A stretch of 64,000 nucleotides of DNA. It comes from Tritrichomonas musculus. Lineage: Eukaryota; Parabasalia; Tritrichomonadida; Tritrichomonadidae. Positions within the stretch are counted from its first letter, which is position 1. Each line of letters begins with the position of its first letter. Positions 46,428-56,185 of this stretch are shown here, one piece after another. The position numbers and the translations under genes were made by a program. The notes under the pieces are model-generated. The model saw nothing but the letters and a program-made list of their open reading frames with translations, searched no databases and had not been told where the DNA came from. The DNA is taken from assembly GCA_039105265.1 (NCBI GenBank), contig JAPFFF010000036.1, forward strand, positions 310,001 to 374,000, read 5' to 3'.

Positions 46428-49383
46428 AGCATATATCCAGATTCAACTGTGTCTGATTCACTTTTTCAAAGAATAAGAATATAGTTTTCAAAGCATAATT
46501 GGTCAAATCAACAGGTTCAGGAATTTCTTCTTTTGTCGCGTATTTTGCATCCGCTTCTTCTTTCGTATATAATTCTTCAATATTTGGTTTCTTAGCTAAT
46601 TCTTGCTGAATTGTTTCTAAAGCAGCATTTACTTCGTCAGTTGTTGGATATTCCTCGTCTGCATTTCCTCGTAAACTCATCATCGCAACATCATTTTGAT
46701 GACTATTTGCTGCTAAAGCATTAATTTTCTCATCTAAGGCTTCAATATCTGATAAATAAGCTATATCGGCAGGAGTTTTCTCTAATAAAGTTCTTGAAAA
46801 TGTATTTTTTTCAATGATGCATCCTGCAATCTTATAGTCAGTATTTTCTCCTGTTATAATGATATTTTTATCAATTTTATTAATATTCGATAAATATTTT
46901 GTTTTATATTCTTCTGATTTTGGAAAACCTTCAATTGTGATGTTGTCTATCGTTATTGTAGTATCAACCCCTTCATATTCTGTTATTGAACCGTCAACAA
47001 TTTTGAAATAAAATCGTTTTTGACCTTCAGAGGTGAATAATTTAAATACGCAAATACCATTATTTAATTCATCTTCTGCTTGAAATAAAACTGCTGCTTG
47101 TTCATCTTGATAATGAGTAATTATATCAATAATATCAGTTCTTGTCAAATCACTTTTTCGAATATATTCATTTCCTGAGTCAATTTCATTAATTTTTTCA
47201 ACAATCTTTTTGATATAAGGCTTTAACGTATTTCTCATTTGAAAAGATAATTGGACGGCAGATGATAAACTGACTGCTGATGTGTCGGGGTCATCTTCTT
47301 CTTCAGTAAAATGAAACTTTTCTACTTGTCTATTCTCTAAATTACACCATTCTAAAACATCATTTAAATTTATTTTTGAATCATTTGATAAAGCAAGAGG
47401 TGTAGTAAAAGAATCTGCTATAGAAACATTATCTGTTATTTGGTCTGATAAATCAACAACTTTTGTGACAGAAGCAACTTGACCAATACTACCTGCTGCT
47501 CCACCTGCAAAACTAATTAAACTATGAGTAATTCCAACACCTAGTCTTGTCAAATTTATAGCCATTTGGATTTTTTGAGTAAATTGTATAGCGTTTACAG
47601 CAGCCTGTAAATATTGAGTCTTTTCTTTTTGTATTGTCATATCTGCTTTTAAGATATCAACATTATGACCCATTTCTTTAACATCATAACTAACAACATC
47701 AAAAGAATTTGTTAATAAATTTAAATCACTTCTCATTGTCGAAATATTATCTGCCGAAATAATTTTTGATGAACAAATATTATAGTCTGTATAGAGGGTA
47801 GAAGCAGCATTAGGATTAGGATAAACTTCAAAATATTGTTGTTTCATTATATATTCGAAAGGATTAGTTTTTGGGTCCCAATTTACCTCCTCTATCGGGT
47901 CGACCAAATATTTATTCAAATATAATTCAATATTTTTTGATGTTGTATTGATATGAGAATTTGAATATTTCCCTCCTGTAGATTCTATAGTATCGATTAT
48001 AGGATTTAAGGCAAAACAACTTTTTGAGCCAATAACATACATTTCTCCAACTTTGAACGATAAAGTATTCCAGCAAGAGTCAGATTGGTCAGCCCATTTA
48101 AATGATATTTCTACATGATGAATTTCTTTTTGAATTTTCTTTTCGATAGTTTCATTTTCGCCAATGTTATATTGAATAAATTTTAAGACAATCCCAGCTA
48201 TATCATATCCTTCATGAAGTGGAAAATTATCGACATAAAAAATTGCTGGCCAAAGTTTATAGTCAGAATTTGAATTAACTTTTTCACCATTATGTTTGAC
48301 CATCTGACATTTAACCGTTCCATTCAATATCATATCTGATATTAAGCAAGTTCTCTTTTTGGGAGAGAGAAAGATATTTCCATCTGACCTTTTTATCATC
48401 ATACAACAAGTTTTTCCTTTCCAACCTTTCATATCTGTCATCATGTCATTAGCATCTTTTAAATCTACGAAGGAATTACATTTCAATAAAGATTTTGGTT
48501 TGAGAAGACCTTGACAATTTTGACCTTTCCATTCACCATTACTCCAAGTTAAATACCAAGAATTATCGAAACAAAAATCTTTAAATTTAAATTCTAACCC
48601 TTCAGGAATTACATAATCGTCAGGAATTTGATAAATCATTTTATAAAAAGGTATTTCTTCTATTGTCTCTTCTGTAATTATCTGAGGACGATAAAAATAT
48701 TTTGCATCACTCTTATGTAATTTTAATGCATTCTCAGCCTCTATTGTAGAGCATTTTATAGATTTCTCAGTTTTTAAGCAAGTAGGCTCAAATTGATTTA
48801 AAATACTCAAATCTCCATTTATAAATAAAGTATAAGGGTTTATTGACAAATTTTTATCGAAAGCAATATAGAATTTATCATCTAAATTAATACTATCTTC
48901 TGACCCAACTGCATAGGTAGCGAGAAGGGTATTATCATTAACGATACAATACTTATTTTCTGAGTCATATGTGATGATAGGACATTTTATTGAATTATCT
49001 TTTGTGGAAATATAGAATTCTTTAATATATCTTCCTTCTTCATCATAGATAACATTTTTTCGTAAGACAACTTTGAAAATATTTTGATTTAAAGTAAGGA
49101 ATTTTTGTTTAGTTATTTCAGGAACATTTATTAATAAAACATTATATAATAAACCATTTATTGTTTCAGAATGAAGAGATATATTTTCATTTTCTATCAT
49201 AAAATTGTCAATTCCTGTTTCTATTGAAAAATTTGAATCTGTTGTTGATGGGGTAAAGTCTGCCAATTTCTCATCCATTATTTTATTTACTTCTTCTGAA
49301 GTTATCAAATTACTAGTCAATTTTGTCTTTCCATCAACCTGGAATTCAATATCTCCTAAGAATTTTGTAAGCCTAGTACTCAT
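46417..49383 (-). CDS. Main part of the phage-like fibre protein
   Basis: From ATG 49383 (beginning MSTRLTKFLGDIEFQVDGK) the product is beta-rich, with a hydrophobic Gly/Ala stretch near the middle (ISFAGGAAGSIGQVASVTKV) and coiled-coil segments around it. It ends in the first EIPEPVDLTNYALK shaft unit, then runs out of frame (TIFLFFEKVNQTQL). The same units continue in the 45312-46427 frame. The N-terminal GDIEF resembles the GEVEF start of the neighbouring 52319 gene, so the two fibre genes are paralogous at their bases. Confidence 0.7.
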   Translation of the reverse strand: MSTRLTKFLGDIEFQVDGKTKLTSNLITSEEVNKIMDEKLADFTPSTTDSNFSIETGIDNFMIENENISLHSETINGLLYNVLLINVPEITKQKFLTLNQNIFKVVLRKNVIYDEEGRYIKEFYISTKDNSIKCPIITYDSENKYCIVNDNTLLATYAVGSEDSINLDDKFYIAFDKNLSINPYTLFINGDLSILNQFEPTCLKTEKSIKCSTIEAENALKLHKSDAKYFYRPQIITEETIEEIPFYKMIYQIPDDYVIPEGLEFKFKDFCFDNSWYLTWSNGEWKGQNCQGLLKPKSLLKCNSFVDLKDANDMMTDMKGWKGKTCCMMIKRSDGNIFLSPKKRTCLISDMILNGTVKCQMVKHNGEKVNSNSDYKLWPAIFYVDNFPLHEGYDIAGIVLKFIQYNIGENETIEKKIQKEIHHVEISFKWADQSDSCWNTLSFKVGEMYVIGSKSCFALNPIIDTIESTGGKYSNSHINTTSKNIELYLNKYLVDPIEEVNWDPKTNPFEYIMKQQYFEVYPNPNAASTLYTDYNICSSKIISADNISTMRSDLNLLTNSFDVVSYDVKEMGHNVDILKADMTIQKEKTQYLQAAVNAIQFTQKIQMAINLTRLGVGITHSLISFAGGAAGSIGQVASVTKVVDLSDQITDNVSIADSFTTPLALSNDSKINLNDVLEWCNLENRQVEKFHFTEEEDDPDTSAVSLSSAVQLSFQMRNTLKPYIKKIVEKINEIDSGNEYIRKSDLTRTDIIDIITHYQDEQAAVLFQAEDELNNGICVFKLFTSEGQKRFYFKIVDGSITEYEGVDTTITIDNITIEGFPKSEEYKTKYLSNINKIDKNIIITGENTDYKIAGCIIEKNTFSRTLLEKTPADIAYLSDIEALDEKINALAANSHQNDVAMMSLRGNADEEYPTTDEVNAALETIQQELAKKPNIEELYTKEEADAKYATKEEIPEPVDLTNYALKTIFLFFEKVNQTQLNLDICFEK

Positions 49384-49430
49384 CTTTGTTTTGAAGCCCA
49401 AAAAAATAATTTTTAATCTCTCTCATTTTT

Positions 49431-52319
49431 TTATTTAATATTTTGACATTTCTTTTCTAAGATAGTTATTCGCTCATTATAGCTATTCATCAAATTTTCT
49501 ATAGTTAATTGGCCGGTAGATAAAGTAGGGGTATCTCCTTCTATATTTTGACATTTTGTTTCTAAAACTTTTAATCTATCTTCTAATTTTGAAAAATCAC
49601 TTGCCGACCCTAAATTATCTTCTAAATTACCAATATCCTCAGACATTCCAGCACAAAATGACCAAATATCTTTAATTCCTTGATTGAAATAATCAAATTG
49701 GTCTGAAGTTGTCGATACCCATTTATCGAATATATTTGTTGATTCCGACTCATTTTTATTTCCTTCTTGGTTTTCTATAGCATAAGTATGAGGAGCTAGA
49801 GATTCAAAATTTTCATTTTCCATTTTATAATCAATTTTGGTATTATGTTCTTGAAATGTCTGAGTTAAGTCTTTTATTATAGATTCTAAGTCAGATACTC
49901 TTGAATAAATAGAAGAATCTAAAGAACCTCCTCCTGTACCTAGAGAAGCCAAATAATTCTTGAAATTTTCATTGATAGGCAGTTCATAATAAACAACTAA
50001 GCGATTTTCAAGTTCTTTATCTTCTTTTTTCTCCCATCCTTCATCAGCATTCCAATATTGATTATCTGCTGCGTCATAAACTAATTTTAATTTTAATGAG
50101 CCTGTTATACTAACTTTTAATACATCTTCAGAATAAGTATAAGTAAAAGTATATAATTCAGAAGATAAATCTGATTTGATAGTCAAATTATTGTCTGATA
50201 AAATAAATTCAAAAACATGGTCTATACCATTTAAATCATAGATTTTTTGATGTCTTTTTCGATCAAAAAGATGTAAAATAAAATGATTTGCATGATAATG
50301 TTGAAGCCCTTGGAGAGAAATATCTAATTTTGATTCAGTTTCTGAGAGTTCTTTTCCTGCTACGAGAATTATCGCAAAAAATCCTCCTTCATCATACATT
50401 TCTAAATCGCTCTGAGCAAATTCAACAAAACCATAGCTTGCTAATTCTTGAGGTTTCAAAGGCTTCAGAGGAATTTTTCCTTTCATAGATTCACAAAACA
50501 AAGAATTCCTACAAAATTTGCCTATTTGTTTATTTGTTTGATAATTTGCTTTAATATCATTATATGTTTCTTCAACATTAGCATGTAAATAATCCATTGA
50601 TTCTTTCCAAGTTTCGTCATATTTTTGATTTATTTGAGCCATTTTTGAGCCGTCCCAAATTATTGGATTATCTTCTGTTCCTGGGGCTCCTTCATCAACT
50701 TCTTCTTCTTCTGTTGTTGTTGTCTCAGTATTTGTTGGTTCATCTACAATTTCGTCCTCCAAAGACAATGTCCGAAGAGTATACGGCACGACTGGGTCGA
50801 TTCTTCTCTTTGATGCTAGATAATCTGCTGATATCTCTCTGAACTTCATTGTATTAATAAAAAATTGAGCAATCCAAGCACTATCCACAACATAGTTATT
50901 TGTCTCAGTTTTTACTTTAGCGCAAGCCATAACAGCTTTGTCTTTTTCTATTACAGTTCTTAAATAAAATCCCCAATGAAAATAAGCGGGTTTGTCTAAA
51001 TAAAGGGCTTGACCTTCATCTCCAAATTTGAGAGTCGCAGGATAGATATTATCATTCACGAAATGTGTCGCATTCATCATTTTGATATGTTCTTGAACCA
51101 AATTATCGGTAAAATAGTATGCTTTGCTTGATCCTTTTGTTGTATAAGCTACTTGAAAATTTGTCGTTGCAAATCCTGATTCATTTAAATTTTGACATCT
51201 GGAATTGACCTTTTTTGTTGTATTCGATACATCATATGTGATTTGACCAATTTCTTTTGCCTTTACATAACTGGTATTCCAAGTATATTTTCCTTTTTCT
51301 TCGGCTGTCATCACTTCATATTCAGCCATAGTTTTAAAGATTTTGGTTGAATTATTAGTTTTCAAGGTTCCTACCATATATTTCTCTAATTTTGTATGAA
51401 GACTGACTGTTTTGTCCAGAAGTTGTCCAATCTGCTTTGATTTAAGATTATGAATTTTCCAATTATATGCTGCTCTATCTTCGGCTGTCATCTCCTGGTA
51501 TTCAGCCGGAGTCAAATAGATAACAGAAGAATCTTTGATTTTTGTTCCTTGATAATATTGATTATTTATATATTTTTCGTCAAGTTTCGAAATATCTATG
51601 TCTGGCTTATTTTTTAAATCATTCATTTCTGTCTCTAAGGTTGTTATTTTAGCAATCCCTTCAGTAATTTGATCTGCAGTGGCATTTTTGTTTGTTCCGA
51701 TAATTTTGAAAGTATTTGTCGCAAATCCTTCTTCATTGAGATTTTTCACTTGTTTCTCACATTTTGGGAATCCCTTTGCTGCATCGACAATTGCCATTCC
51801 AGTCGATATTTTGCCGTCTAAACCACTGACAGCAAAACTCGATTTTGCATATCCGTCAAGATTCAAATGTTTTGTTTTATCTTCTAGTTCTTTTATTTTA
51901 TCCGGTAATTGATTTTTGGTATAATTTGTTGCTTGAACTATCTCAGTAGCTAAAGCATTTTCTCTTTCAGATATCCAAAAATCAAATTTTCCGCCTGGAA
52001 GTCCAGTATCAGCAATATGTTGTGTTTTCTTTTGAAGTTCTGTAATATTTGTGTTTATTGCAGTAATTTCTTCTTTTGTAGCCAAATTTGATGTGTCTAT
52101 AGGAGTGCCGGTTGCTGGAGGAGCATCTGGAACTTTTATTTTTTCGACCTCTTCTTTGATATCAACAATATCTTGACAAAGAGATTTTAAGTTTTTTTGT
52201 TGAATCGTTCTTGTAGTAGGAGCTTTTCCATCATCAAAATTCCAGACAATTTTTTCGGGTTTTTCAAATTTTACCCCTGCATCAAAATTAACATCTTTCT
52301 CGAATTCAACTTCCCCCAT
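49431..52319 (-). CDS. Second large fibre-like protein
   Basis: The 962-residue product starts MGEVEFEKDVNFDAG and contains several shaft-like repeats of the pattern L-N-x-(E/D)-G-(F/Y)-A-x-x-x-F-x-(V/I), for example LNESGFATTNFQV, LNLDGYAKSSFAV and LNEEGFATNTFKI. Paired repeats KTxxEYxxMTAExxxxYxWN also occur. Heptad coils with CQNI(K/E) end it. It likely forms an elongated trimeric appendage. The 52271-52543 frame may be its true N-terminus, displaced by one frame at a CCCCC run (52313-52317). Confidence 0.7.
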   Translation of the reverse strand: MGEVEFEKDVNFDAGVKFEKPEKIVWNFDDGKAPTTRTIQQKNLKSLCQDIVDIKEEVEKIKVPDAPPATGTPIDTSNLATKEEITAINTNITELQKKTQHIADTGLPGGKFDFWISERENALATEIVQATNYTKNQLPDKIKELEDKTKHLNLDGYAKSSFAVSGLDGKISTGMAIVDAAKGFPKCEKQVKNLNEEGFATNTFKIIGTNKNATADQITEGIAKITTLETEMNDLKNKPDIDISKLDEKYINNQYYQGTKIKDSSVIYLTPAEYQEMTAEDRAAYNWKIHNLKSKQIGQLLDKTVSLHTKLEKYMVGTLKTNNSTKIFKTMAEYEVMTAEEKGKYTWNTSYVKAKEIGQITYDVSNTTKKVNSRCQNLNESGFATTNFQVAYTTKGSSKAYYFTDNLVQEHIKMMNATHFVNDNIYPATLKFGDEGQALYLDKPAYFHWGFYLRTVIEKDKAVMACAKVKTETNNYVVDSAWIAQFFINTMKFREISADYLASKRRIDPVVPYTLRTLSLEDEIVDEPTNTETTTTEEEEVDEGAPGTEDNPIIWDGSKMAQINQKYDETWKESMDYLHANVEETYNDIKANYQTNKQIGKFCRNSLFCESMKGKIPLKPLKPQELASYGFVEFAQSDLEMYDEGGFFAIILVAGKELSETESKLDISLQGLQHYHANHFILHLFDRKRHQKIYDLNGIDHVFEFILSDNNLTIKSDLSSELYTFTYTYSEDVLKVSITGSLKLKLVYDAADNQYWNADEGWEKKEDKELENRLVVYYELPINENFKNYLASLGTGGGSLDSSIYSRVSDLESIIKDLTQTFQEHNTKIDYKMENENFESLAPHTYAIENQEGNKNESESTNIFDKWVSTTSDQFDYFNQGIKDIWSFCAGMSEDIGNLEDNLGSASDFSKLEDRLKVLETKCQNIEGDTPTLSTGQLTIENLMNSYNERITILEKKCQNIK

Positions 52320-52543
52320 AAATTCAGCGACTTTTGGATATTTTCATCTACCCATTCAGGAGCATCTTCAATACGAAAAAGAGTCAAACCTTTAGTTGTT
52401 AAATTTGTTGCTGTACCATTAAGATTTTTCACAAATTTGGATTCATCTATAGTCCCTCCGCCGCCTCCTCCTAAGCCAGCTCCATTAACTAATTTTTCAA
52501 TATCTCTTGCTGAATATATACCAGTCATTTGTTTTCTTTTCAA
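52271..52543 (-). CDS. Short frame, probable N-terminus of the fibre-like gene
   Basis: A 90-codon frame (TGIYSARDIEKLVNGAGLGGGGGG...) with a Gly hinge, overlapping the start of the large fibre gene by 49 bp in another frame. Its last 15 residues look like out-of-frame reading after a homopolymer. Either it is a small separate gene or the fibre gene's first segment. Confidence 0.5.
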   Translation of the reverse strand: MKRKQMTGIYSARDIEKLVNGAGLGGGGGGTIDESKFVKNLNGTATNLTTKGLTLFRIEDAPEWVDENIQKSLNLWGKLNSRKMLILMQG

Positions 52544-52570
52544 AAAAATTTTTTTATCCCACTATACTCT

Positions 52571-53065
52571 TTAATAAATTAATTTCAAAAACATTACAAA
52601 ATCATCAGGAATTATAGTGTTTGTACCATCTCCTTTTCCGTCAGTAAACCAGACCTCAAATCCTTGTTTTCTATTACTATTTACTTTATATTTTCGATTA
52701 TCATCTGGGACTTGCAAATTTGCATAATAAACTAAAAAATCACAATATTGGTCTCTTGGAACAAAGCTTGAATGAACTTCGACTTCTCCAGATATTGAAC
52801 CATCTACGGTACATCTACAATATTGAAAAATTATATATTTATCTTTTTCGACATTACTTGGAGAAACAAATTCTTGAGGATAATGAAAGATAAAGTGTTT
52901 ATTGACGGGATTAAAAACAAAACCTCTTGATTTAAGACAATCTACAGTTTGTGTTTCTAATTCTTTTTGATTTAATTTCCATCCTCTAATAGGGAAATAA
53001 GTCTTATCAGCGCCTGTTTGGACATTTATATCAGGGTTTATATTATACGAAATAATTCTTGACAT
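52571..53065 (-). CDS. Possible minor capsid/penton-like protein
   Basis: A 164-residue, strand-rich product (GFVFNPVNKHFIFHYPQEF, IIFQYCRCTVDGSISGEVEVHSSF, FEVWFTDGKGDG). Size, predicted beta content and position between fibre and capsid genes suit a single-jelly-roll penton or fibre-base protein of Maverick particles. This is inference from context; no signature motif is known to me. Confidence 0.5.
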   Translation of the reverse strand: MSRIISYNINPDINVQTGADKTYFPIRGWKLNQKELETQTVDCLKSRGFVFNPVNKHFIFHYPQEFVSPSNVEKDKYIIFQYCRCTVDGSISGEVEVHSSFVPRDQYCDFLVYYANLQVPDDNRKYKVNSNRKQGFEVWFTDGKGDGTNTIIPDDFVMFLKLIY

Positions 53066-53098
53066 TTTTTTACAAAAAAAAATATATATTTTATATCT

Positions 53099-53896
53099 TT
53101 ATTCATACCCAATAGGGACTCCATCCTTATGATATTCTACTCCATTTTCTACAGACCAAGACCAGTATGTATCTGAACATATCCACATTTCTGGAGGAGG
53201 TAATTGAGGTTGAGTATCTGTTGGAGTTCCTTTTTCATCTGTATCAGGATAGAGATATGTATCATTTTTCTCTAATCTAACATTTTCTCCAACATCGATT
53301 CTATCACCATGAAATTCTATTTTTACTCCTCGACATCCTGTATCAATACCATCAAAAACATATCCTGCATTACTTCTTTCTAACTGGAAATTTAAGCCAA
53401 AACTAGTATTGTCAAAAGTGCCGGAATAAAATCTTTTTAAAGAATGGTCATATACATTATTTAATGGTCTAGAGATAGATTCCATTAACTCATTCGTAGC
53501 TTCTATACCATCTAATTCATTCGCATAAAGCTGATATTGAACAAATCGGCCATCCCAGGTATTTTCAAATTCTTGTTGAGGATAAACTTTTTTATCAATT
53601 TGGAGCTGGACATTTTTATACATAGGATTTTGATAACAGGTAATATCATTATAATGTCTTGGAAACATCATTGTTATATTTGTAGCATTCCTCAAAGGAA
53701 CAATTTTTGAACAGACAATTCCTTTTTCTGTATGTTTTTGCTCAAAAATATGTCTTGTTAATTCTTGTGCTGGAATATACATTTCTTGATTAAAAGTAGT
53801 CATTAATTCATCTACAACCTCTGGTTTGACTCCAAAGCCGAAACAATTTGTTCTTCCTTTCATTATCATAGGCTTCTTATTTTGATTAACTATCAA
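53099..53896 (-). CDS. Probable major capsid protein copy B, C-terminal part
   Basis: This frame (NCFGFGVKPEVVDEL...IPAQELTRHIFE...FVQYQLYANELDGIEATNELMESISRPL...FDNTSFGLNFQLERSNAGYVFDGIDTG) aligns throughout with the last 290 residues of copy A (54863-56185). It lacks an ATG at its 5' end, and its frame can be followed upstream across the 53905 stop by one base shift. Maverick major capsid proteins are double jelly-roll proteins; the assignment here rests on size, duplication and genomic context. Confidence 0.6.
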   Translation of the reverse strand: MIVNQNKKPMIMKGRTNCFGFGVKPEVVDELMTTFNQEMYIPAQELTRHIFEQKHTEKGIVCSKIVPLRNATNITMMFPRHYNDITCYQNPMYKNVQLQIDKKVYPQQEFENTWDGRFVQYQLYANELDGIEATNELMESISRPLNNVYDHSLKRFYSGTFDNTSFGLNFQLERSNAGYVFDGIDTGCRGVKIEFHGDRIDVGENVRLEKNDTYLYPDTDEKGTPTDTQPQLPPPEMWICSDTYWSWSVENGVEYHKDGVPIGYE

Positions 53897-53904
53897 AGCA
53901 TTAT

Positions 53905-54510
53905 TTAAAATTGTTTATCTTCTGGAGAAGCTAAATCTGTGAACTGATTCGACAATTTTCCTTTTGTCCTATTTGTACAAATCTTTTGGAATTCGAATAT
54001 CTGGGCGCTCTCAAATCCTACTTCATCATTATTTTCCCAAAAACTTTTCAATTCTGACATTTTCGAAGGAGATATCTGGCACCAAACTAGGCCGTCTAAA
54101 GATGTTCGAATTTCTTCTACAATTTCTCCGATAAGAGCATTAGGATAGAGTCTCCATGCCTGAAGAACAAGCTGGTCTGTGAAAGGAATAATTAATTCCA
54201 TTTTTATCGGAACCCAGCTTCTTTTTTTATCTGCTGTCCATGCTAACTTTTCTAAAGGAATATAACAACCACAGACATTTGGCGACATAATTTCGACATT
54301 TTCCCAGAGAGAATGAGAATGAGGACTTGTTATTTTTGTATCGCGAGTTCTTATAGAATTATAAGCAAAAGACTCTCTTATCATCTCATTTTGATAGTAT
54401 TCTGAGATTAATTTTCCATCACAAAAGAAACGGCATTCTGATATTATTTCAACAGCATCTTTAAAACCAACAAATATTTGATTAATTTGATGTTCATCTT
54501 TAGAGTTCAT
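53905..54510 (-). CDS. Probable major capsid protein copy B, middle part
   Basis: A 201-residue frame containing IFVGFKDAVEIISECRFF, FAYNSIRTRDTKITSPHSHSLWENV, CGCYIPLEK and IPFTDQLVLQAWRLYPN. All match copy A, where they are split across 56175-56783 and the start of 54863-56185. Here the IPLEK and IPFTDQ segments are in one frame, showing they belong to a single polypeptide. Confidence 0.6.
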   Translation of the reverse strand: MNSKDEHQINQIFVGFKDAVEIISECRFFCDGKLISEYYQNEMIRESFAYNSIRTRDTKITSPHSHSLWENVEIMSPNVCGCYIPLEKLAWTADKKRSWVPIKMELIIPFTDQLVLQAWRLYPNALIGEIVEEIRTSLDGLVWCQISPSKMSELKSFWENNDEVGFESAQIFEFQKICTNRTKGKLSNQFTDLASPEDKQF

Positions 54511-54533
54511 AGAGATTTGTATCAGTATTCAAT

Positions 54534-54830
54534 TTATTCCAATTTGAAATGGAAGTTCTTTGACTCGAAACCTACTTCAAACTCAATCTCCATAGATATG
54601 AAACTTTTTTCGATTTGAGATATTGTATGATTTGGATGTGTCAGCATAATATGAGTTTTTTCTCCTATCGGCAAAGGAATATCTTTTTCATGAAATTCTT
54701 CAGAAAATGTTGAAAAAGTATTATCGCCACTATTAAATTGAAGCAAAAGCCTCATATCATGTTCAAAAAAGCCAGTAATATCTCCTTCATTCATTCCTGT
54801 GTTTTTCTTTCGAGCGTTCTCAAAGGTCAT
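54534..54830 (-). CDS. Probable major capsid protein copy B, N-terminal part
   Basis: A 98-residue frame (NEGDITGFFEHDMRLLLQFNSGDNTFSTFSEEFHEKD...IMLTHPNHTISQIEKSFI) matching the first 95 residues of copy A (NEGDVLNFFNDKLRNLIQRNSGDNTFSIVQENCHDKD). A stop and frame change at about 54511-54536 separate it from the middle part. Confidence 0.6.
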   Translation of the reverse strand: MTFENARKKNTGMNEGDITGFFEHDMRLLLQFNSGDNTFSTFSEEFHEKDIPLPIGEKTHIMLTHPNHTISQIEKSFISMEIEFEVGFESKNFHFKLE

Positions 54831-54862
54831 TTTTGTTATTCAAAAAAATAATAATATACTTT

Positions 54863-56185
54863 TTACTCATAACCAGCAGGAATACCTCTTTGATAATATC
54901 GAACTCCATCTTGAACTGACCAAGTCCAGTATGTATCTGAGCATACCCACAATTCAGGAGGTGGAGGAGATGATTTTTCACTAATTCTTGGATAAGTTAA
55001 ATCTGCAATTTGGTCTGGATGCCATAAAACATCTCCTTCGTTGTCATGACCTGTATTTTTAGATTCTCCTCTAAATTCGATGGTTACGGTATGACTTCCT
55101 GTATCAATACCATCGAAAACATATCCAGCATTACCTCTTTCTAACTGGAAGTTAATTCCGAAACTAGTATTGTCAAATGGAGCTGTCTTAATCCTCTTTC
55201 CTTCCTCAGGGTCTAATGCAGATAAAAGTTCAGAACCTTGCATTTCTCCAGTGGTATATTCAAGAGTTAATGGACGAGATATTGATTCAACAAATTCTTG
55301 GGTAGGTTCTATCATACCATCTAATTCATTAGCCATAAGCTGATATTGAACAAATCGGCCATCCCAAGTATTATTCCATTCTGTTTCTGGATACGCTTTC
55401 TTATTAACGATTAATTTGACATTTTGATATCCGATATTTTGAAAAACTGTACAGTCTTCAGAATGGAAAGGAAACATAACTGTTATATTTGTAGCATTCC
55501 TCAAAGGTATTGTCTTTGATCGTTTAAATCCAGTATGGTCAGGATGACCTTCAAATTGATGTCTTGTTAATTCTTGTGCTGGAATAATTATTGGTTCATT
55601 GAGGGATTCCATCAAGGCCTGAATAACATCTGGCTTAATACCAAAGCCTGCACAATTTGTTTTGCATTGCCTAATTTCACAGGAATTTTCATTGACTTTC
55701 AGAGTTGCTTGACAGACTGTATATTCAATAGTTTGTGGGGATGTCAGACTTCCTCCCATCTGTACACTTGGCATGGTAGATAATCCATAATAATGACCTG
55801 CCGTACCTTTTGAACCGAACGTTTTATCGACCTTCTTTGCATAATAAGTTTCTTTCACAATAATGGCTGGATTATTAATTTGAACAAAGTGATTTGTTAT
55901 TGGAAGAAAGTCAGGAGTTCCATACTCGACTCCCGCAGAATTCATTGTCCAAAACTTTTTGACTTCAGCAACGTTTTTAGGATGAACCTGGCACCAAACT
56001 AAGCCGTTTAAGGCAAATTTGATTTCTTCTTCCATTTCTCCTAAAATTCTATTTGGATAAAGCCTCCAAGCCTGAAGAACAAGCTGGTCTGTGAATGGAA
56101 TACATAATTTTATTTCGACATCAACTTTCTTGTTTGGAACAAATTTTGCTTGTGCAGCAGCTAATGTAGGCGCATCACTCATCAT
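54863..56185 (-). CDS. Probable major capsid protein copy A, C-terminal two thirds
   Basis: A 440-residue frame starting at an ATGATGAGTGA overlap with the stop of the upstream frame. It contains IPFTDQLVLQAWRLYPN, GFGIKPDVIQALMESL, IPAQELTRHQFEG, FVQYQLMANELDG, FDNTSFGINFQLERGNAGYVFDGIDTG and ends VCSDTYWTWSVQDGVRYYQRGIPAGYE. Compared with copy B it carries an insertion of about 25 residues. In copy B the equivalents of this frame's start and of the upstream frame's end are continuous, so this is probably the second part of one gene split by a frame change. Confidence 0.6.
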   Translation of the reverse strand: MMSDAPTLAAAQAKFVPNKKVDVEIKLCIPFTDQLVLQAWRLYPNRILGEMEEEIKFALNGLVWCQVHPKNVAEVKKFWTMNSAGVEYGTPDFLPITNHFVQINNPAIIVKETYYAKKVDKTFGSKGTAGHYYGLSTMPSVQMGGSLTSPQTIEYTVCQATLKVNENSCEIRQCKTNCAGFGIKPDVIQALMESLNEPIIIPAQELTRHQFEGHPDHTGFKRSKTIPLRNATNITVMFPFHSEDCTVFQNIGYQNVKLIVNKKAYPETEWNNTWDGRFVQYQLMANELDGMIEPTQEFVESISRPLTLEYTTGEMQGSELLSALDPEEGKRIKTAPFDNTSFGINFQLERGNAGYVFDGIDTGSHTVTIEFRGESKNTGHDNEGDVLWHPDQIADLTYPRISEKSSPPPPELWVCSDTYWTWSVQDGVRYYQRGIPAGYE

